A stretch of DNA of 7,012 bases, taken from contig JAJZQA010000139.1 in assembly GCA_021810985.1 (NCBI GenBank), positions 1 through 7,012 on the forward strand. Reading direction: 5' to 3'. Origin of the DNA: Deltaproteobacteria bacterium (GTDB taxonomy: Bacteria; Desulfobacterota; Desulfuromonadia; Geobacterales; Geobacteraceae). Positions within the stretch are counted from its first letter, which is position 1; each line of letters begins with the position of its first letter. A model generated the notes under the pieces. It worked only from the letters and a program-made list of their open reading frames with translations. It had not been told where the DNA came from and made no database searches. The position numbers and the translations under genes were made by a program. Shown here piece after piece: positions 1 through 6,248 of the stretch.

Positions 1-442
1 TTAGGGCGTCAATCCTTTCTCCGCTGGTGTGAAAATGGTGCCAGTAGAGCAGCATGCCAGGTAGGGTGGCAAGGAGCCGTTCAATGCATTTCAGTTGCTC
101 GGCTTCAGAACCTTCCGGTTCCATGGCGCCAAGAGCCGAGCAGCCGGTCCGCATGACATCCATGGGATGGGCGCCGGCAGGTATCTGCTCAAGGATGCTC
201 TTCAAGGGCGCGGGCAGGCCGCGCTGGGTGGTAAGTCTTTTGCGAAAGGCATCAAGTTCGCTCTTTACCGGGAGCTCGCCGTAGAGCAGCAGGTATGCGA
301 CTTCTTCGAAGTCGGCCTCCCGGGTCAGGTCTTCGATGGAATAACCGCGGTAACTGAGGCCCAGGCCGGTTTTGCCTACGGTACTGATGGTGGTCCGGTC
401 AGCAACAACGCCGGCCAGTCCCGGTATGATTGCATTTTTCAT
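1..442 (-). CDS. prpC: 2-methylcitrate synthase, N-terminal part (cut by window edge)
   Basis: This is the first 147 codons of a citrate-synthase-family enzyme; the reading frame runs off the window without a stop. The product condenses propionyl-CoA with oxaloacetate to give 2-methylcitrate, the entry step of the cytoplasmic methylcitrate cycle. The visible N-terminus matches the PrpC type rather than the larger type I citrate synthase (GltA). It shows TVGKTG (21-26), LSYRGYSIEDL (29-39), FEEVAYLLLYGELP (45-58), RGLPAPLKSILEQIP (74-88), HPMDVMRTGCSALG (92-105) and LLYWHHF followed by GER (131-143), which align closely with my memory of E. coli PrpC. The catalytic His and Asp residues of the family lie further downstream, outside the window. 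The start is well supported: a GGAGG site lies 7 bases before the ATG, and the ATG overlaps the prpB stop by one base (TGATG), suggesting translational coupling. A short citrate synthase with some ordinary activity toward acetyl-CoA cannot be excluded, but the prpB neighbour favours methylcitrate. Confidence 0.93.
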   Translation of the reverse strand, partial: MKNAIIPGLAGVVADRTTISTVGKTGLGLSYRGYSIEDLTREADFEEVAYLLLYGELPVKSELDAFRKRLTTQRGLPAPLKSILEQIPAGAHPMDVMRTGCSALGAMEPEGSEAEQLKCIERLLATLPGMLLYWHHFHTSGERIDAL

Positions 443-1329
443 CAGTGATCCTCCTCTGAGGGTTCTTTGTCAATTTTACCTTCATATTCCAGGTAGCCGA
501 GAAAGTCGTATAGTTCGGCGCGGGTCTGCAGCGAGTCGAGCAGCCCTTTCTGGGTGCCGTCCATCCGGATGGTTTGAAAGACCCTGAGTGCCGCTGCGTT
601 CATGGCCCGAAAGGCCGAAAGGGGATAGAGCACCAGGCTTACCCCGGCTTCGGCCAGTTCCCGGAGCCCACAGAGCGGGGTGAGGCCGAACTCAGTCTGG
701 TTCGCCAGGATCGGGATCTCCAACATGTCGGCGAAGAGCCGGTAATGCTCCGTCGCGGACAGTGCCTCGGGGAAGATCATGTCCGCGCCGGCCTCCCGGT
801 AGCGGCCGGCGCGCTCGATGGCGCTCTGCAGCCCTTCCACGGCAAAGGCGTCGGTTCTGGCCATGATCACGAAGTCGGGATCGCTCCTGGCGTCCACCGC
901 AGCCTTGATCCGATCCACCATTTCCGCCGTGGAAACCAGCGACTTGTTCGGACGATGCCCGCAGCGTTTGACCGGGACCTGGTCTTCCAGGTGTATCCCG
1001 GCGGCACCGGCCCTGATCATCTCTCTGACCGTGCGGCCGGCCATCAGATTTCCGCCGAAGCCGGTATCGCAATCCACCAGCAGGGGCAGCAGGGTAGCGC
1101 CGGTGATGCGCCGCACCTCTTCCAGCACCTCGACCATGGTAGTCATGCCGAGATCCGGCAGCGCGAAGGCGCCGTTTGCCACGCCCGCCCCGGACAGGTA
1201 GAGGGCGAGGAATCCGGATTTCTCAGCCATCACCGCGGTATAGGCATTGGGCACTCCGACCACCTGTAAGGGCTTTTCCGTTTCCACGGCGGTGCGGAGC
1301 AGTTTTCCCGGTGAGTATCCGATTTTCAT
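442..1329 (-). CDS. prpB: 2-methylisocitrate lyase
   Basis: This 295-residue enzyme of the isocitrate lyase/PEP mutase superfamily cleaves (2S,3R)-2-methylisocitrate to pyruvate and succinate, the last step of the methylcitrate cycle. Its length equals that of E. coli PrpB (about 296), and the similarity as I recall it runs from end to end. Visible hallmarks are SPGKLLR (6-12), YLSGAGVA (44-51), PDLGM (58-62), the Mg-binding acidic stretch LLVDCDTGFGG (83-93, with D86 and D88), GIHLEDQ (111-117), the catalytic loop KRCGHRPNK (121-129, C123 as the general acid/base cysteine), FVIMARTDA (153-161), FPEAL (186-190), ANQTEFG (209-215) and YPLSAFRAMN (235-244). The KRCGHRPNK loop separates it from PEP mutase and oxaloacetate hydrolase relatives. 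The start ATG has a GAGG site 6 bases upstream and lies 9 bases after the aconitase stop. The gene ends in a one-base overlap with prpC, so acn, prpB and prpC form one operon. Nothing appears broken. Confidence 0.96.
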   Translation of the reverse strand: MKIGYSPGKLLRTAVETEKPLQVVGVPNAYTAVMAEKSGFLALYLSGAGVANGAFALPDLGMTTMVEVLEEVRRITGATLLPLLVDCDTGFGGNLMAGRTVREMIRAGAAGIHLEDQVPVKRCGHRPNKSLVSTAEMVDRIKAAVDARSDPDFVIMARTDAFAVEGLQSAIERAGRYREAGADMIFPEALSATEHYRLFADMLEIPILANQTEFGLTPLCGLRELAEAGVSLVLYPLSAFRAMNAAALRVFQTIRMDGTQKGLLDSLQTRAELYDFLGYLEYEGKIDKEPSEEDH

Positions 1330-1338
1330 GGTTTTTCC

Positions 1339-3267
1339 TCAGCCTTTCCTGACATAGTTCAACGCCCCTCCCGCCAGCAGTTCCTGTCGCTCCCGTGCGG
1401 AAACCCGCAGAATGCCCACTATAACTCTGTCGCCCAGGTTCAGCGGAATCTCCTCCGCGCCCGAGGCAACCAGGTCACGCAGCCCGTGGAGGGACAGAGT
1501 GTCTCCCTGCCTGATCAGGTCGAAGTCGGCCGGGTTCCGGAAGGTCAAGGGCAGGATGCCGAAGTTGACCAGGTTTGCCTTGTGGATGCGGGCGAAGCTT
1601 TTTGCCAGCTTGACACGGATGCCAAGGAAGCGCGAGGCCAGGGCCGCGTGCTCACGGGAGGAGCCCTGGCCGTAATTTTCGCCGGCGACCACGCTGCCGT
1701 TGCCGGTTGCCTCGGCCCGTTCGGCGAAGCCCGGGTCCAGCTGATTGAACACGAAGCGGCTGATGGCCGGGATGTTGCTCCGGTAGGGAAGGACCTTGTT
1801 GCCGGCCGGCATGATGGTGTCGGTGGAGATGTTGTCTCCGACCTTGATCACGACCGGGACACTCAGGGAGTCAGGGAGTTCCTCGAATTCCGGGAGCGGA
1901 ATGATGTTCGGGCCGGTGACGATTTCCACTTCGCTGCCGTCCGCCTCCGGCGCGATGATGCTGGAATCGTCAACCAGGTATTTCTCGGGGTTGCCCACGT
2001 TCGGCCAGGGCATCAGTTCACCGAGTTTGCGCGGATCGGTCACCACGCCGAAGATTCCGGCGGCGGCCGCGGTTTCGGGGGAGCAGAGGTAGACCTTGTC
2101 ATTCAGGGTACCGCTTCTGCCGGGGAAGTTGCGCGGGAAGGTGCGCAGGCTGATCTGGCCGGTTCCCGGCGCCTGGCCCATGCCGATACAGCCCAGGCAG
2201 CCGGGCTGGTGGATCTGGGCCCCGGCCAGCAGGAGTTGCACGACACCGCCTTGGGCAGCCACGTTTTCCAGGACCTGGCGGCTGCCGGGATTGATGTTGA
2301 AGGAGACGTGAAGGGCGACCCGCCGCCCTTCGAGGATCCGGCAGACTGTCATCAGGTCGCGAAACGAGGAGTTGACCGAGCTGCCGACGATCACCTGGTC
2401 GACCTTCAAACCCTCGATCTCCCGAACCGGTACGACGTTGTCCGGCGAGGAGGGGCAGGCGATCAGCGGTTCCAGCGTCGAGAGGTCGATCTCGTCATGG
2501 TCGTCGTAGTCAGCGCCCGGATCGGCGGAAAGTTCCCGCCAGGCAGCTCCGCGGCCCTGGGATTCGAGGAATTCACGGGTACGCCGGTCCGAAGGGAAAA
2601 CCGTGCTGGTTGCGCCCAGCTCCGCACCCATGTTGCCGACCGTGGCGCGGTCGGTGGCGGAGAGGTTCTCCACGCCCGGACCGTAATATTCGATAATTTT
2701 TCCTACGCCGCCTTTTACCGTGTGGCGCAGCAGCATTTCGAGAATCAGATCCTTGCCCGAGACCCAATCGGGGAGCCTGCCGGTCAGCCGAACGCCCATG
2801 ACTCTCGGGCAGGGGAGGCGGAACGGGTGACCTGCCATGGCCAGGGCCACGTCGAGGCCGCCCGCGCCGATCGCAATCATGGCCAGGCCGGCAGCGGTCG
2901 GTGAATGGGAATCGGCGCCAAGGAGGATCTTGCCCGGAACGCCGAAGCGCTCCAGATGAACCTGGTGCGAAACCCCATTGCCCGGCTTGGATAGATAGAG
3001 TCCGAACTTCCGGGCCGCCGAGGTCAGGAAGGCGTGGTCGTCGGCATTCCGGAAGTCGGTCTGCAACAGATTGTGATCGATATACTGGGCCGCGAGCTCA
3101 ACTTTCACCCGCGGGGTTCCCGTGGCCATGAATTCGAGCATCGCCATGGTGCCGGTGGCGTCCTGCAGCAAAGTATGGTCGATTTTGATGGCGATCTCTT
3201 CCCCGGGCTGCAGTCTGCCTTCGACCAGATGGGCTTCCAGTATTTTGGTGGTGAGATTTTTGGCCAT
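1339..3267 (-). CDS. Aconitate hydratase, Aquifex-type (642 aa), in a methylcitrate operon; one Fe-S cysteine replaced by Ser
   Basis: This is a full aconitase-superfamily protein, shorter than AcnA/AcnB (about 860-890 residues) and matching the ~640-residue Aquifex-type group. It should interconvert citrate and isocitrate, or here 2-methyl-cis-aconitate and 2-methylisocitrate. Active-site elements, in order: DATGTMAML (36-44), DHNLLQ (64-69, D64/H65), H101 in GNGVSHQ, GADSHSPTAAG (117-127, D119/H121), EYYGPGVENLSATDRATVGNMGAE beginning at 193, SPDN (274-277), CxxC at 357/360, R375, R384 in NFPGRSG, then the swivelling domain with GDNISTDTIMPAG (477-489) and the substrate-binding NYGQGSSREHAAL (531-543, S536-S537-R538). 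The usual first cluster ligand in GSCTNS is missing: residues 295-300 read GSSVNS. The start at 3267 has a GGAGGT site 5 bases away and begins MAKNLTTKI; the frame stays open back to a TTG at 3381, but that stretch looks non-coding. It is the first gene of the acn-prpB-prpC operon. Confidence 0.9.
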   Translation of the reverse strand: MAKNLTTKILEAHLVEGRLQPGEEIAIKIDHTLLQDATGTMAMLEFMATGTPRVKVELAAQYIDHNLLQTDFRNADDHAFLTSAARKFGLYLSKPGNGVSHQVHLERFGVPGKILLGADSHSPTAAGLAMIAIGAGGLDVALAMAGHPFRLPCPRVMGVRLTGRLPDWVSGKDLILEMLLRHTVKGGVGKIIEYYGPGVENLSATDRATVGNMGAELGATSTVFPSDRRTREFLESQGRGAAWRELSADPGADYDDHDEIDLSTLEPLIACPSSPDNVVPVREIEGLKVDQVIVGSSVNSSFRDLMTVCRILEGRRVALHVSFNINPGSRQVLENVAAQGGVVQLLLAGAQIHQPGCLGCIGMGQAPGTGQISLRTFPRNFPGRSGTLNDKVYLCSPETAAAAGIFGVVTDPRKLGELMPWPNVGNPEKYLVDDSSIIAPEADGSEVEIVTGPNIIPLPEFEELPDSLSVPVVIKVGDNISTDTIMPAGNKVLPYRSNIPAISRFVFNQLDPGFAERAEATGNGSVVAGENYGQGSSREHAALASRFLGIRVKLAKSFARIHKANLVNFGILPLTFRNPADFDLIRQGDTLSLHGLRDLVASGAEEIPLNLGDRVIVGILRVSARERQELLAGGALNYVRKG

Positions 3268-3272
3268 GAGGT

Positions 3273-3278
3273 ACCTCC
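3273..3278 (-). promoter_or_regulatory. Ribosome binding site that fixes the aconitase start
   Basis: The minus strand reads GGAGGT, five bases before the ATG at 3267. It is the only strong Shine-Dalgarno match in the 114 bases by which the frame could be extended upstream, so it decides the start in favour of the protein beginning MAKNLTTKI. Confidence 0.8.
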
Positions 3279-3352
3279 GGAGAAATCTGTGACATCCCGA
3301 GCGGGTGTTCCTGGAGAGGATACCTTTCGGCCTGTCGGGGGACGTGTCGGTG

Positions 3353-3381
3353 TTCATCCTGAAACTCCGGGAAGATGTCAA
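3353..3381 (-). promoter_or_regulatory. Weak candidate sigma-70 promoter for acn-prpB-prpC
   Basis: On the minus strand a perfect TTGACA (3381-3376) is followed after 17 bases by GATGAA (3358-3353), which matches only three of six positions of the -10 consensus. It lies about 85-115 bases upstream of the aconitase start, inside the 244-base gap (3268-3511) that separates the metabolic genes from the mechanosensitive channel gene. I saw no properly spaced sigma-54 element (GG-N10-GC) and no clear T-tailed terminator in the gap. The -35 box is good but the -10 is poor, so this is only a candidate; a promoter somewhere in the gap is likely on spacing grounds. Confidence 0.22.
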
Positions 3382-3511
3382 GAGGGACGGGCGGTGCTTT
3401 CACGAAGCCTCTCGTGCGGACCGGTTGCAGGATCGATACTACCAAGAATGCCATAAAATGTTTGCCGTGCAACCGCGCCACTCCTTTACTTGCGTACTGG
3501 AGGGCGTGCTG

Positions 3512-4420
3512 CTACTCGCTCTTCTGACGCTGTTGTTCTTCGCTAACCGTTTTTACTTCAATACGACCGCTACGGATATGCAGGTCACGTTGGGGAAACG
3601 GCATCTCGATACCATGTCCGCGGAACTTCTCGATAATGATGAAGTTGAGGGAGCTGATCAACAGGCCTTTCTTCTGGACGAGAGAAGTGCTCCAGACCCG
3701 TAGCTCAAACAGCAGGGAACTGTCGCCGAACTCCATGAACCGCACCCCGGGGCGGGGCTCTTTCAGGACGTCGGGGTTTTCGTCCGCGGATTCCAGCAGT
3801 AGTTTCTCCACCAGGCGTACATCACTGTCGTACGAGACGCCGATCGGTATTTTGAAGCGGACCATTTTTCCGGTGTGGCTCCAGTTTACGACATTTTCTG
3901 TAATGAAGCTGGTGTTGGGGATAATAATGGCGATATTGTCGTTCGTTACCACGGTTGTGCTGCGCCCCTTGATCTGGACCACATCGCCTTCGACATCGCC
4001 CACCTCGATCCGGTCGCCGATTTTTATGGGGCGCTCAAAAAGGATGATCAGGCCGCTGATGAAATTACTGGCGATGTTCTGCAGACCGAAACCGACCCCG
4101 ATGCCGACCGCACCGGCCAGTACATTCAAGGCGGTCAGATCGATGCCGGCTGTCTGCAGAATGATGATGAATCCGATCGCAATGATTACATAGCGGAGAA
4201 TCGTGGCCATTGCCTGACGGACCCCGATATCAATATTTCTTCTGGCGAGCAGGTTGTCGGCAACCAGGTTTTTCAGTTTTCCGGATAGGTAGAAGAGAAG
4301 ATAGACCAGGACAACCAGATAGACTACCGTCCAGAGCGTCAATTGCATGGAGCCGATTTTCAGCAAGGGGAAGGACAAAAATGACTTCACGTTGCTGAGT
4401 ACAATCAAGAATGATTCCAT
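3512..4420 (-). CDS. Small-conductance mechanosensitive channel, MscS family
   Basis: This 302-residue inner-membrane protein has the size and core layout of E. coli MscS (286 residues). Members open under membrane tension and release solutes during hypo-osmotic shock. Predicted membrane segments lie at about 28-46, 71-90 and 95-128. The third is the pore helix, rich in Gly and Ala (LAGAVGIGVGFGLQNIASNF, 101-120), and runs into the family signature of Phe-Glu-Arg-Pro-Ile (128-132), KIGDRIEV (133-140), the beta domain with GDVVQIKGRSTTV (145-157), and IIIPNTSFITENVVNWS (165-181). The cytoplasmic alpha/beta domain ends in the typical GIEMPFPQRDLHI (270-282). The tail after 290 is short, charged and Gln/Glu rich. 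The ATG has GGAGG six bases upstream. The gene starts 15 bases after the permease stop, so the two are very likely co-transcribed. The exact subfamily and ion preference cannot be read from the sequence. Confidence 0.93.
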   Translation of the reverse strand: MESFLIVLSNVKSFLSFPLLKIGSMQLTLWTVVYLVVLVYLLFYLSGKLKNLVADNLLARRNIDIGVRQAMATILRYVIIAIGFIIILQTAGIDLTALNVLAGAVGIGVGFGLQNIASNFISGLIILFERPIKIGDRIEVGDVEGDVVQIKGRSTTVVTNDNIAIIIPNTSFITENVVNWSHTGKMVRFKIPIGVSYDSDVRLVEKLLLESADENPDVLKEPRPGVRFMEFGDSSLLFELRVWSTSLVQKKGLLISSLNFIIIEKFRGHGIEMPFPQRDLHIRSGRIEVKTVSEEQQRQKSE

Positions 4421-4435
4421 CGGTTTCCTCCGCTT

Positions 4436-6205
4436 TTAAAACGGCCAGAATTTCGGGATGAACACCGTTGCCAGGACCCAGAACAGCAGATTGAGCGGTG
4501 TGCCGACCCGTAGAAAATCGGCATACTTGTATTGCCCCAGACTATAGATCATGGCGTTTGTCTGATAGCCGACCGGTGTCATGAAAGCAGCGGATGCGGC
4601 GAAAGTTACCGCCATCAGGAATGGACGGGGGTTGACACCGAGCGCATCCGCAGTGGAGATGACTATTGGTACCATGAGAGCTGCTGTCGCGTTGTTCGAC
4701 ATGAGTTCGGTCAGAATGGAAGTCAGCAGATAGAAGGCTGAGACGAGGGCCTGGGGTCCCAGTGTTCCGACCGTATCGACAATAAAATCGGCGATCATTG
4801 CGGCGGTGCCGCTTTTTTCCATGGCCTTTCCCAGCGCAAGAACACCGCCCAAGAGAAAGATAACGTTCCATTTTACCGCACCATAAGCCTCTGCAACGGT
4901 CAGGCAGCGGGTAAGTACCATCAGGATGCAGCCGATAATGGCGCTCAGCAGGATCGGCAGAAGTTTGAACGCGGCGGCGCCGACGACGAAAGCGATGATG
5001 GCGCTGGTAACAAAGATTTTGCGTTTGCGGAAGGTGGGATACTCCACTTCGGAGACCAGGACAAAGGTCTTGTCTTCTTCGAGCTGTTCCAGATGATGCC
5101 GGTCCAATTTGAAGAGCAGGACGTCTCCGGCCTGGAGGATCATTTCTTCCAAATTTTCGCGCATGGCAAGTCCCCTGTGTCTGATGGCCAGTGCGGTAAG
5201 CCCGTAGCGGGAGCGGAAGCGTGCCTGTTTCAGGGTGCGGCCGTCGAGGGTGGAGCCAGGTGCAATGACCGCCTCGACAAATACCGATTCTTCCGTTATT
5301 TCATCATGGTTTTTGCTGTGGCGAAGAGTGACCCCCTGTCTTTCGCGCAGTTTCCGCAGGCTGTTGAGGCCGCAGCGCACCTTCAGATGGTCGCCGGCTT
5401 GAAGCAGCAACTGATCGGCCGGTTCTTCGAGCAGTTGCCCGTCACGGTACACATCGACTCTACGGATATCCACATCCCGCAGCAGGGGGGATGTGGATAG
5501 CACGGTACCGACCGATTTGGCCTCGGCACTGAGCACCAATTCGATAAGATAATCGTCGATGCCGAACAGTTCCCTGAGATCCTCTTCCGCTTCTTTAGCC
5601 GGCAGAAGCCGCACTCCGATCAGCAGCATGTAGAGGGTTCCGGCGCAGAGTATGATGATACCGAAATGGGAAAATTCGAACATCCCGAAGGGAGGTTGTC
5701 CATGTTTTGCCGCTATGGAACTGACGATGATGTTAGTGGAGGTGCCGATCAGCGTGCAGACGCCGCCAAACAGGGCACTGAAAGAGAGCGGCATGAGCAA
5801 CTTGGCCGGACTCACCTTGAGCGCCTCGGCCAGGCTAAGTGTGATCGGCAGAAAGATCGCCACGACCGCCGTGTCGTTAATAAAGGCCGAAAGGCCGCCA
5901 GCGGTGAGCATGAGTATGATGAGGGCCAACCAGAAATTCTTTTTGCCGACACTGATCAAAGTCTTGCCGATGAAATCCACCGCTCCGGTCCGCTGCAGAC
6001 CCGCCGACAGAATGAACATGCTGCCGACCGTCAGCGTGGCCGGATGACTGAATCCGTCCACGCCTTCTTCCAGAGTGAGGATTCCGCTGAGCAACAGAAC
6101 CACCATGACGATAATTGCGGCGATGTCGATGGGGAGCTTTTCCGTTGCGAAAAGTACGACCGCGGCGACAACGAGAGATAGAACGAATATCATTTCAATG
6201 GTCAT
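4436..6205 (-). CDS. SLC13/DASS-family permease with two internal RCK_C (TrkA_C) domains
   Basis: This 589-residue membrane transporter belongs to the divalent anion:Na+ symporter (SLC13, CitT/ArsB-like) fold. The first half has about five hydrophobic segments (3-20, 25-45, 57-72, 91-128, 137-165) with the hairpin motif SAFINDTAVVAIFLP (106-120) and the ion/substrate loop LIGTSTNIIVS (152-162); a further segment lies at about 180-200. Residues 215-385 form a soluble insert holding two RCK_C-like repeats. Both contain the L.aGD.L pattern (QAGDHLKV 269-276; QAGDVLLF 358-365) and the ...R.....RYGLTALAIRHRG type strand (332-345). The second transport half (395-589) repeats the hairpin with LMSNNATAALMVP (501-513) and the TPVGYQTNAMIY loop (543-554). 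This arrangement occurs in bacterial and algal SLC13 proteins linked to sulfate or other anions; the substrate here is unknown. The start MTIEMIF at 6205 has GGGGA six bases upstream. An in-frame ATG at 6292 would overlap the upstream gene, has no ribosome site and adds a non-membrane Arg-rich stretch, so I rejected it. Confidence 0.9.
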   Translation of the reverse strand: MTIEMIFVLSLVVAAVVLFATEKLPIDIAAIIVMVVLLLSGILTLEEGVDGFSHPATLTVGSMFILSAGLQRTGAVDFIGKTLISVGKKNFWLALIILMLTAGGLSAFINDTAVVAIFLPITLSLAEALKVSPAKLLMPLSFSALFGGVCTLIGTSTNIIVSSIAAKHGQPPFGMFEFSHFGIIILCAGTLYMLLIGVRLLPAKEAEEDLRELFGIDDYLIELVLSAEAKSVGTVLSTSPLLRDVDIRRVDVYRDGQLLEEPADQLLLQAGDHLKVRCGLNSLRKLRERQGVTLRHSKNHDEITEESVFVEAVIAPGSTLDGRTLKQARFRSRYGLTALAIRHRGLAMRENLEEMILQAGDVLLFKLDRHHLEQLEEDKTFVLVSEVEYPTFRKRKIFVTSAIIAFVVGAAAFKLLPILLSAIIGCILMVLTRCLTVAEAYGAVKWNVIFLLGGVLALGKAMEKSGTAAMIADFIVDTVGTLGPQALVSAFYLLTSILTELMSNNATAALMVPIVISTADALGVNPRPFLMAVTFAASAAFMTPVGYQTNAMIYSLGQYKYADFLRVGTPLNLLFWVLATVFIPKFWPF

Positions 6206-6211
6206 GGTCAA

Positions 6212-6216
6212 TCCCC
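6212..6216 (-). promoter_or_regulatory. Ribosome binding site that fixes the permease start
   Basis: The minus strand reads GGGGA, six bases before the ATG at 6205. The alternative in-frame ATG at 6292 has no such site, so this motif decides the start. Confidence 0.6.
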
Positions 6217-6220
6217 GTTT

Positions 6221-6248
6221 GTCCTGGAAGTGATCCCAGGAACAGGAC
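6221..6248 (-). repeat. Nested inverted repeats between the sensor-like gene and the permease gene
   Basis: The 43-base spacer contains TCCTGG (6222-6227) facing CCAGGA (6236-6241) across an 8-base loop. GTCCTG (6221-6226) can alternatively pair with CAGGAC (6243-6248). The two pairings share the same left arm, so they exclude each other. Neither is followed by a T-run on the minus strand, so it is not an obvious intrinsic terminator. It could be an RNA-processing or translation-modulating hairpin just ahead of the permease ribosome site, or chance. Confidence 0.4.

Noticed and set aside
574..1269. Plus-strand frame of 231 codons
   Set aside because: It is antisense to prpB, whose protein matches the family from end to end; the frame is rich in His, Gly and Arg and resembles nothing.
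442..1329. Isocitrate lyase or PEP mutase as an alternative for prpB
   Set aside because: The length (295), the KRCGHRPNK loop and the whole-length similarity fit 2-methylisocitrate lyase, and the prpC neighbour agrees.
1486..2904. Long open frame (472 codons) on the plus strand
   Set aside because: It is entirely antisense to the well-conserved aconitase gene in G+C-rich DNA. Its translation is low-complexity, rich in Asp, Val, Gly and Arg, with no recognisable domain, a typical shadow frame.
3268..3381. N-terminal extension of the aconitase by 38 residues from a TTG
   Set aside because: The extension is Arg/Ser rich, has no good ribosome site, and is absent from what I know of the family. 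The GGAGGT before 3267 marks the true start.
3098..3481. Minus-strand frame beginning with GTG in the gap between the channel and aconitase genes
   Set aside because: The GTG overlaps its own only possible ribosome site, the product has no recognisable features, and most of its second half lies out of frame inside the aconitase gene.
3471..3511. Possible terminator and possible sigma-54 box (TGGCGCGGTTGCA) after the channel gene
   Set aside because: The best inverted repeat has a bulge, a long loop and no T-run. The sigma-54-like sequence has the wrong spacing between the GG and GC elements.
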